A program made the translations under genes and the position numbers. A model generated the notes under the pieces. That model did no database searches. It was not told where the DNA came from and was given only the letters and a program-made list of their open reading frames with translations. A DNA stretch of 64,000 nucleotides from Lutibacter litoralis (GTDB lineage Bacteria > Bacteroidota > Bacteroidia > Flavobacteriales > Flavobacteriaceae), in NCBI RefSeq assembly GCF_014646675.1, contig NZ_BMNS01000002.1, positions 362,662 through 426,661 on the forward strand, in the 5' to 3' direction. This document shows, in pieces, positions 7,944-14,321 of this stretch. Positions within the stretch are counted from its first letter, which is position 1, and each line of letters opens with the position of its first letter.

Positions 7944-8603
7944 ATGAAATCTTATTTTATAAAAACTCCAAACCTATTAAAAATCATCTTTAATAAATGG
8001 GTTTGGAGTTTTTCTTCAAAAGAAAAAACTATTTACCTAACTTTTGATGATGGCCCAACACCCGAAATAACGGAGTGGACATTAAACCAATTAAAAAATC
8101 ACAATGCAAAAGCTACTTTTTTTTGTATTGGAAAAAATGTAGAAAAGCACCCTGAAATTTTTCAAAAAATAATTGAGTCAAAACAAGCTATAGGTAATCA
8201 CACGTATAATCACCTAAACGGATGGAAAACCAATTTCCAAGATTATTTTATAAATTTTAAACAAGCCAATAAAACCATATCTAATAATTTTAATCTGTAT
8301 TCAAAATCACAAAAAAAACTTACAAAGTTGTTCCGTCCACCCTATGGAAGAATTTCACTAAAACAGAGTGAAAAAATTAGAAAGGACGGTTATAAAATAA
8401 TTATGTGGGATGTATTAAGTGCAGATTTCGACACAACAATTTCGAATAAAGATTGTTTAAAAAATGTTATTCAAAATATAAAAAATGGGAGTATTGTTGT
8501 TTTTCATGACAGCAAAAAAGCAAGTGAAAAACTAAAATATGTATTGCCAAAAATATTGGAATACTATTCGGACAAAGGATATAGTTTTAAAACAATTGAT
8601 TAA
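7944..8603 (+). CDS. polysaccharide deacetylase (NodB domain, carbohydrate esterase family 4)
   Basis: A 219-residue metal-dependent deacetylase acting on N- or O-acetylated sugars. All key motifs are visible. TFDDGPTPEIT holds the catalytic base D35 and metal ligand D36, and GNHTYNHLNGW gives the His-x3-His metal ligands. FRPPYGRIS is motif 3, IIMWDVLSADFD is motif 4, and VVFHDS carries the catalytic histidine. There is no signal peptide or membrane helix, so it is predicted to be cytoplasmic or exported by an unrecognised route. The substrate could be peptidoglycan, a glycan intermediate or a small amino sugar. The gene converges with the thioredoxin-like gene, with 12 nt between stops. Confidence 0.92.
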   Translation: MKSYFIKTPNLLKIIFNKWVWSFSSKEKTIYLTFDDGPTPEITEWTLNQLKNHNAKATFFCIGKNVEKHPEIFQKIIESKQAIGNHTYNHLNGWKTNFQDYFINFKQANKTISNNFNLYSKSQKKLTKLFRPPYGRISLKQSEKIRKDGYKIIMWDVLSADFDTTISNKDCLKNVIQNIKNGSIVVFHDSKKASEKLKYVLPKILEYYSDKGYSFKTID

Positions 8604-8615
8604 GAAATAAACCTA

Positions 8616-8912
8616 CTAAACGTATTGCTGCACTAAGCTAATTAAAGAATTTGCGTCTTGATCTCCAGATTGTCTCCATTTCATTTCACCATCTTTATAA
8701 ATAATAAAGGTCGGATTTCCTTTAATTCTTAAAGCATTTGCTAATGTTTCGTTTTTTTCAATATCAATTTTAATCACTTTAGCTTTATCACCAAGTGCAG
8801 CTGCAACATCTCGCAAAACAGAATGCAAATCATTAGAGTCTTCTTCCCATTCTGCATAAAAATCGATTAAAACAGGAATCTCAGAACTTATTAATTCTCC
8901 AAATTTTGTCAT
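8616..8912 (-). CDS. thioredoxin-fold protein lacking the CxxC active site
   Basis: The 98 residues follow thioredoxin throughout: PVLIDFYAEW before the active site, then KVIKIDIEKNETLANALRIK, the cis-proline segment GNPTFIIYKDG, and the closing WRQSGDQDANSLISLVQQ. The active-site WCGPC is replaced by WEEDS, so both redox cysteines are absent and the protein contains no cysteine at all. It cannot act as a dithiol oxidoreductase; a binding, chaperone-like or regulatory role is the inference. It lies 87 nt downstream of the phosphoesterase gene on the same strand but has its own -7 element. Confidence 0.87.
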   Translation of the reverse strand: MTKFGELISSEIPVLIDFYAEWEEDSNDLHSVLRDVAAALGDKAKVIKIDIEKNETLANALRIKGNPTFIIYKDGEMKWRQSGDQDANSLISLVQQYV

Positions 8913-8965
8913 AATTTATTATATTTTTATAGACTATAGCTGCAAAAAAACAGGCCGTATATATA

Positions 8966-8973
8966 CAAATGTA
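8966..8973 (-). promoter_or_regulatory. -7 element (TACATTTG) for the thioredoxin-like gene
   Basis: On the minus strand TACATTTG perfectly fits TAnnTTTG, 53 nt before the ATG at 8912. No clear TTG exists at -33. Confidence 0.5.
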
Positions 8974-8999
8974 CTATTTTAAATTAAAATAATAGATAG

Positions 9000-10211
9000 T
9001 TACTTCTTTTTCAGTGTAATTACCGTAATTTCTGGCCAAATCCCAATTCTTCCTGGAAACGCTAAAAAACCAAAACCTCTATTAACATTTATATATTTAC
9101 CAAATTCTTTATATATACCAGCCCAATGCTTATAAATGTACTGCACAGGACTCCATTTTATTCCTGGAACCTCAATTCCAAATTGCATTCCGTGTGTATG
9201 TCCACTTAAAGTTAAGTGATAATTATTAGTATGACTTTTTATTTCTTGTTCCCAATGTGACGGATCGTGGCTCATTAAAATTTTAAAATCTTCTTTATTA
9301 ATTTTTGAAGAAGCCAAATCTAAATCACCCACTTTTTTAAAACGTGTGCCCCAATTTTCTACACCAACCAACGCTATTTTTTCGTTTTCTTTTTCTAAAT
9401 AAACACTCTCATTCAACAATAAATTAAATCCAATTTTAGGATGAATATCCTTTATAGCTTGAAAATTTTGTTCTTTTTCTTCTAGGGTTTTCCAACGCAC
9501 ATATTCGCCATAATCGTGGTTTCCCAGAACAGCATATTTACCATCTTTTGCCTTTAATTTACTAAATAGAGGAATCCAAGGAGTCATTTCATCGGCAGTA
9601 TTATTTACAATATCTCCAGTAAATAAAATAACATCAGATGCTTGTTCATTAATTAAATCTATTCCGTATGCTATTTTTTCTTCATCATCAAAACTACCAC
9701 TATGTATATCGGAAAGATGCGTTAATTTATAACCATCAAAAGCATTTGGTAAATCATCAAAAAACAAGGTGTGTTTAATAACTTGGTAATTGTATTTACC
9801 GCGCATCATTCCATAGAGCACAGAACTAAACGGGATTGCCGCCAAACCTAACGCCATTTTACTTACAAATGCTCTTCTGTCTGGAAAATAATTAGATGTT
9901 GTAGTACGCGAAAAATAGTTGAATCCCGATTTAAATATTCTAAAAATATCTTCACCAAATAATACAATAAGCGCAATAATTTTTGGTGAAAATGTAAGTA
10001 TAAATAAGCCAAAAGATAACATTACTTGTTGGCTTAATCCTCTAGATTCTCCTATAGCATATATGGTATAAATAACATTAAAAACCACGGCTACAGAAAG
10101 CAACCAATACACTATATAAACAATTTTATTTTTTGTTATAGTTTTAATACTTTGAAACGCATAGAAATCTATAATAAGCACAAAAACTATAAAAACTATC
10201 CACCTTATCAT
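9000..10211 (-). CDS. membrane-anchored metallophosphoesterase
   Basis: A 403-residue protein with about three to four N-terminal membrane helices (residues 1-95) followed by a calcineurin-like phosphoesterase domain. The metal-binding motifs appear in order: LSDIHSG (D-x-H), FTGDIVNN (GD), VLGNHDYGEY (GNHD), LMSHDP and LSGHTHGMQFG (GHxH). This set is diagnostic for the YkuE/UDP-diacylglucosamine-hydrolase-like superfamily group of membrane phosphoesterases. Phospholipid head groups, LpxH-type substrates or cyclic nucleotides are all conceivable; the sequence does not decide. A -7-like TAGATTTG lies only 6 nt before the ATG, which would leave almost no leader, so a slightly later start is possible. 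Confidence 0.88.
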   Translation of the reverse strand: MIRWIVFIVFVLIIDFYAFQSIKTITKNKIVYIVYWLLSVAVVFNVIYTIYAIGESRGLSQQVMLSFGLFILTFSPKIIALIVLFGEDIFRIFKSGFNYFSRTTTSNYFPDRRAFVSKMALGLAAIPFSSVLYGMMRGKYNYQVIKHTLFFDDLPNAFDGYKLTHLSDIHSGSFDDEEKIAYGIDLINEQASDVILFTGDIVNNTADEMTPWIPLFSKLKAKDGKYAVLGNHDYGEYVRWKTLEEKEQNFQAIKDIHPKIGFNLLLNESVYLEKENEKIALVGVENWGTRFKKVGDLDLASSKINKEDFKILMSHDPSHWEQEIKSHTNNYHLTLSGHTHGMQFGIEVPGIKWSPVQYIYKHWAGIYKEFGKYINVNRGFGFLAFPGRIGIWPEITVITLKKK

Positions 10212-10280
10212 AAAAACAAATCTAAATTTATTTTATGATAAATTATAAGATATTAAAAATATTAAGATGGATTTAACACG

Positions 10281-11414
10281 TTATTCCTTCGAATATTCTT
10301 GGTTACTCCCATCACTATCAACTTGATAGTGAAAATCTACTTCTAATAAACCGGCGTCACCACCAAATGTATCTGTGCTACTTCTATAGAGTCTACATAT
10401 TAACATACTAGAAAGATTCTTACCATTACCTGAAATAGGACCTAATGGGGTAATTACATGCTCTTTTACTGCAATAGTACCTGTATTAGGTGCTGCTACA
10501 ACACTTCCTGTATTTGTACTTGTAGCAGAAAAAGCTTCCCCAACTTTTGCCCAAGTATATTCTAAATTCCACTCAACTCTATTATCTTCTGGACCTGTAG
10601 AGCTTCCAGCTCTACCTGTTGTCCAATGTACATGCGGATAAATAGCAGTTCCTTCTTTCCAACCATGTGGCATTTGAACAGTAAAAACTGCATCTTGACT
10701 CTTACCTCCTTCAAACCAAAGTAGAGCAGTATTTCCTATAAAGTCATCCCATTTAGCATCATCTACAGTGCCTTTTATTTTTATTGTGTTTACTGGTACT
10801 TTTAAATCTTCCCATCTAGTGGCGTTTCCAACATAACTTAAAGAACCATCTGATGTGATTTTTGTGTAATTTTCTTCTTGATCGGTATCCGAATCTGGAG
10901 TTGTTGAACCTCCTTTATTTCCTAATTTTATCGTACCATCGGCGCCAATTTCAAAATAGGTTTTAGGTGGATTTCCGTCACCTTGATCGGAAAGATCAGT
11001 TCCCATAAGGATTTCACCATCATTTCCAATTTTCATACGCTCCACATTTCTTGTTGTAAAATTTATTTCATCTCCATTAGGGTCTGTATCCGTAACCTTT
11101 TCAACTTCAATTTTTGTATCATTATCAGTATCAACTAATGTTTTTTCAGAAACTAATTCTACCCAACCACTGTTATAATACCAAAAACTATTTGTAACAG
11201 TGTCAAAAACTAACAAACCTGCTGCAGGGCTGGCTATACCCGTTCTTGCAAGAGTATTCATTCTCGGAATTAAAACACCTTTAGAATTAGACTGTATCTC
11301 TAACATTGCCGAAGCATCTGGATTTGTAGTTCCAATACCAACTTGGGCATAAGAAAAAGTTCCTAAACAAAAGAAAGTAATAAAAAGTAACATTTTAAAT
11401 AGGGTCGTTTTCAT
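10281..11414 (-). CDS. secreted protein with fibre-type N terminus and phage-like C-terminal domain
   Basis: A Sec signal peptide (about residues 1-24, ending FSYAQ) leads into QVGIGTTNPDASAMLEIQS and GVLIPRMNTLAR, a segment found at the start of many secreted Bacteroidota proteins that resemble tail-fibre or adhesin stalks. An Asp/Thr-rich linker follows. The last 180 residues (KVPVNTIKIKGTVDDAKWDD, FTVQMPHGWKEGTAIYPHVH, WNLEYTWAKVGE) look like a domain I associate with phage structural proteins. There is no T9SS sorting domain and no lipobox. ATG at 11420, two codons earlier, is an alternative start. An adhesin or surface-fibre role is inference. Confidence 0.72.
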   Translation of the reverse strand: MKTTLFKMLLFITFFCLGTFSYAQVGIGTTNPDASAMLEIQSNSKGVLIPRMNTLARTGIASPAAGLLVFDTVTNSFWYYNSGWVELVSEKTLVDTDNDTKIEVEKVTDTDPNGDEINFTTRNVERMKIGNDGEILMGTDLSDQGDGNPPKTYFEIGADGTIKLGNKGGSTTPDSDTDQEENYTKITSDGSLSYVGNATRWEDLKVPVNTIKIKGTVDDAKWDDFIGNTALLWFEGGKSQDAVFTVQMPHGWKEGTAIYPHVHWTTGRAGSSTGPEDNRVEWNLEYTWAKVGEAFSATSTNTGSVVAAPNTGTIAVKEHVITPLGPISGNGKNLSSMLICRLYRSSTDTFGGDAGLLEVDFHYQVDSDGSNQEYSKE

Positions 11415-11553
11415 AATCATAATTTATTAAGAGTTTTTCTTGTATAAAATTATAATTAAACTAAGGATCTTTTAATGATATATATCAACCTTAATACTTT
11501 TTAAAGGTTACATATGTTACAAATTTCAATTAAACTAAAAGTCCATTTAATAA

Positions 11554-11986
11554 TTATTGAATGCTCCTTGTATTTTTAAATTTAGTAATACCTTTTCTAT
11601 CTTCTACCAAAGTAATAGATTTCTTTAATTTATTTTTCACACGTTTAGAGGGTTGGTAATTTAATATAAATTTTTGAATGCTTCTTTTAGAAAGTAATTT
11701 AGGCTCAGGCGCTGTGGTACCTTTAAAAGTAAGTTTAAATCGCCCTAAGTCACCTAGGTCTACCGTGTAATCTTGTTCCAAACTATCATGTAGTTTATTC
11801 CCTAAAGCTGTCACCACTCCAATAACATCATTTTCGCCCAAGGCACATTGATGGCTAATATCATACTTTTTCTAAATCTATTACACCCTTACTAACCGCC
11901 TGCATAATGTACTGTGTTTGTTCAGGGTTTTTGATATTGTTCTTTCTTTTGGTAATGCAGTAATTTAACGCCGGAGCATTCTTTTT
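11554..11986 (-). pseudogene. frameshifted HU-like DNA-binding protein (HU-HIG family)
   Basis: The open 3' part (11554-about 11862) encodes DISHQCALGENDVIGVVTAL, LEQDYTVDLGDLGRFKL and FILNYQPSKRVKNKLK, typical of the Bacteroidota HU-like family of about 120-130 residues. The missing N-terminal part is still present upstream in another frame: KNAPALNYCITKRKNNIKNP and then QYIMQAVSKGVIDLEKV, running up to a single-base frameshift at about 11863. Beyond residue KNAP the upstream frame meets a TAA and has no start codon. The TTG at 11841 is therefore not a real start. The gene is a recent pseudogene, or else a sequencing error created the shift; the missing start argues for decay. Confidence 0.75.
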
Positions 11987-12057
11987 TTATAAATTAATAA
12001 CTCTTTAAAATTCACTATTTAAGCAACCGTTTTGTATCCCCCTAATAAATAAGGATA

Positions 12058-12115
12058 AACTGCCTATTAAATTGGGTTATTTTGTGTAATAAATAATATT
12101 ATTTAATAAGCAGTT
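12058..12115. repeat. 15-bp inverted repeat with 28-nt spacer
   Basis: AACTGCCTATTAAAT (12058-12072) and ATTTAATAAGCAGTT (12101-12115) are inverted copies with one mismatch. The arms lie in the 350-nt gene-free stretch between the HU remnant and the next secreted-protein gene. They could form a cruciform or be the ends of a lost small mobile element; no transposase is nearby. The rest of 11987-12335 holds this repeat and the palindrome at 12144, and I see no gene in it. Confidence 0.5.
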
Positions 12116-12143
12116 GCACAAAAACTTAGACAAGTTCATAAAA

Positions 12144-12181
12144 AAACTTATACAACTTTCTATAGAAAGTTGTATAAGTTT
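12144..12181 (-). terminator. perfect 38-nt palindrome, probable terminator for the 12336-13208 gene
   Basis: AAACTTATACAACTTTC (12144-12160) and its exact complement (12165-12181) flank TATA, itself a palindrome. Read on the minus strand the stem runs into seven T residues followed by ATG. This fits an intrinsic terminator 155 nt after the upstream minus-strand gene, although such a long perfect palindrome is also compatible with a protein-binding or mobile-element site. Confidence 0.6.
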
Positions 12182-12335
12182 AATTTAAAAGTTCTACGCT
12201 AAATTTAGTTGATTATTGCAAGCTCTTTAATATTCTGTAATTAAGTAATTTACAATTACATGGTAAATATGTAAAATTAAATGACTACTAAGTTGTATTC
12301 ACTCCTTTATTTATTAACAAATTACAGCCTATATA

Positions 12336-13208
12336 TTACATACCAATTGCTACAAAATTGAAGGATTTGATATAAATATCACCTCCAGATGTTTTCATAT
12401 TACCTACATAAAAATCGATAGAATCATCTGAATCTAACCATAATAACACATGCATTGCAGAACTATTATAATCTGCTTGAACCCCTGTTGTAATCACTAA
12501 CTTAGATTGATCTTCAACTTCAGTAGTTCGACTTCCATCATTGTTACGATCTGTTGTTCTTGCAACTCCAAAAATAAACACATCTTTATCATTAACTGGT
12601 CTATAACTAAAACTTAATGCTATATGAAAATATCTACCAACTGCTCCTTGATAAGTTAATGTACTGTTAGCACCAAGTCCAAAATTATCATTAACAAATT
12701 CTGTCCCAGATCCTGTATCTATTTTGATCATGTTATCAGTACCTAAAGCAGTCCCTGTTGACTGTCCAGTTATATCAATTAGTAATCCTAGTTCTGAAGA
12801 ACTATAATAACTAATCTCTCCCATAGGAATCATTAACCTACCCTCAGCAGTTAAAGTACCTGTAAATGTTTTATTTCCTGCAACTGTTTGTTCAGTTGAT
12901 AAATCTACAAAACTACCTGTTGAAGCAATAACTGTCCAACCACTTCCGGTATAATAATTTAAAATATTTGTATCGGTATTGTAAATTAATAAACCTGTTG
13001 CTGGCGATGCAATATCATTCCTTTCTGTTGTAGTCATTCTTGGGGGTAAAAACCCTTTTTTACCATTTGCAGCTAAAGAAGTTACGTCCACATCAAGAAT
13101 GGCTGATGTATTTGGAGTAGTAGTTCCTATCCCTACTTGAGAAAAAGCTATATTACCAGACAAAAATAAAATTAATACAAAACCCAACTTAATGCTTTTT
13201 GTTTTCAT
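12336..13208 (-). CDS. secreted fibre-like protein with phage tail-fibre motif
   Basis: A 290-residue paralogue in architecture of the protein at 10281. A signal peptide (about 1-23, ending AFSQ) is followed by VGIGTTTPNTSAILDVDVTS, FLPPRMTTTERN and SPATGLLIYNTDTNILNYY. Residues about 100-120 contain EQTVAGNKTFTGTL, the recurrent motif of phage tail-fibre proteins. The remaining 150 residues look like a beta-sandwich trimer-type head (GRYFHIALSFSYRPVNDKD, HVLLWLDSDDSIDFYVGN). No catalytic motif, sorting domain or lipobox is visible. Fibre or surface adhesin is the best guess; a domesticated phage receptor-binding module is plausible. Confidence 0.7.
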   Translation of the reverse strand: MKTKSIKLGFVLILFLSGNIAFSQVGIGTTTPNTSAILDVDVTSLAANGKKGFLPPRMTTTERNDIASPATGLLIYNTDTNILNYYTGSGWTVIASTGSFVDLSTEQTVAGNKTFTGTLTAEGRLMIPMGEISYYSSSELGLLIDITGQSTGTALGTDNMIKIDTGSGTEFVNDNFGLGANSTLTYQGAVGRYFHIALSFSYRPVNDKDVFIFGVARTTDRNNDGSRTTEVEDQSKLVITTGVQADYNSSAMHVLLWLDSDDSIDFYVGNMKTSGGDIYIKSFNFVAIGM

Positions 13209-13482
13209 TGTGCTTTTATTTTTTATTTAAAGCGAATTTAATGAATTATTTATGTAACTTTAGTGACATAAATCATAGAGTAACTAATTAATAAGCAACA
13301 GCTTAATAAACAGACTATTTTACCTTTATTTAAACAATTTAATTATCTTTTGTAATAAAAAACACTATCTTTCAAACATTTGGTAGAAAAATAGCAATAA
13401 ACAGTATTGTTTTCAAAATTTTTACTAATTTTACCTAACTTAAGTCAAGCACCTCTTTGTCAGGATCTTAATAATAAACTTT

Positions 13483-14181
13483 ATGAAAACAATTATTAAA
13501 ATTTTCCCTTATTTATTGTGCTTAATTAGTTTCTTTTCCTATTCACAAGATTTAACTATTTCAAATGGAACTTCATTAGCCATCGTATCTGGTACAGATT
13601 TTTATGTTAACGGTCTAAATTTTAACCCCAGCACCAATTTTACAGTATCAGGCCCCATAAATATCTCCCGGTCTTCAACCGCTTTAAACACTGAAAGCAT
13701 TGATAGAGTTTTTAATTTTAGCAATCCCATAACCAACTTTACAGGCGATATAACTTTTTATTATGAAACAGGAGAGTTAAACGGCATAGATGAATCAACC
13801 TTGGTGCTGCGCACCAAAAGCGGGACTACTTGGAGTGCTGATCTAACTCCTGAAAGAAATACAGAGTTAAATACATTAAAATATACTTTTTCAGCATCTA
13901 GTTTTGCGGTATTTACGGCGAGTAAACCAGGCATTACACTTTCTCTAAACAAATTTAATGAGTTAAAAATAAATCTTTTTCCTAATCCTGTTATTTCATC
14001 TTTTAAAATAACTACAGATTTAACAATTGAAACCTTAATTTATAATAATCTAGGACAAGTAATTTTTAAATCAAATCAGAAAGACATTGACATATCTAAC
14101 TTAAGTGCAGGCACTTATTTAATTATTATTAGGGACCTTAACAGTAATAATTTTAATTCTTATCAAATAATTAAATTATAG
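13483..14181 (+). CDS. secreted protein with type IX secretion (Por) C-terminal sorting domain
   Basis: A 232-residue protein with signal peptide (about 1-21, ending SYSQ), a beta-rich middle of about 130 residues with no recognised family, and a C-terminal T9SS type A sorting domain: INLFPNPVISSFKI, then the central LIYNNLGQVIF, then ISNLSAGTYLIIIRD and the terminal YQIIKL. The sorting domain marks it for export by the Bacteroidota gliding/secretion machinery and usually for attachment to the cell surface. It points away from the fibre-like gene at 12336; the 274 nt between their starts show no clear promoter. Confidence 0.83.
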   Translation: MKTIIKIFPYLLCLISFFSYSQDLTISNGTSLAIVSGTDFYVNGLNFNPSTNFTVSGPINISRSSTALNTESIDRVFNFSNPITNFTGDITFYYETGELNGIDESTLVLRTKSGTTWSADLTPERNTELNTLKYTFSASSFAVFTASKPGITLSLNKFNELKINLFPNPVISSFKITTDLTIETLIYNNLGQVIFKSNQKDIDISNLSAGTYLIIIRDLNSNNFNSYQIIKL

Positions 14182-14252
14182 TTTTTAAATACCTCAGTCT
14201 CTTATAAAATTTCAAAAAAATAATAGATAGGTAATTTCCAAAAATAAAATTT

Positions 14253-14260
14253 TATCTTTG
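14253..14260 (+). promoter_or_regulatory. -7 element (TATCTTTG) for polA
   Basis: TATCTTTG fits TAnnTTTG exactly and lies 61 nt before the polA ATG. No exact TTG occurs at the usual -33 distance. Confidence 0.5.
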
Positions 14261-14321
14261 CTATTATAGTGCGTAATTATAAAAATTCTTTTATTAATTA
14301 CAATAAGCTACCTTATTTATT

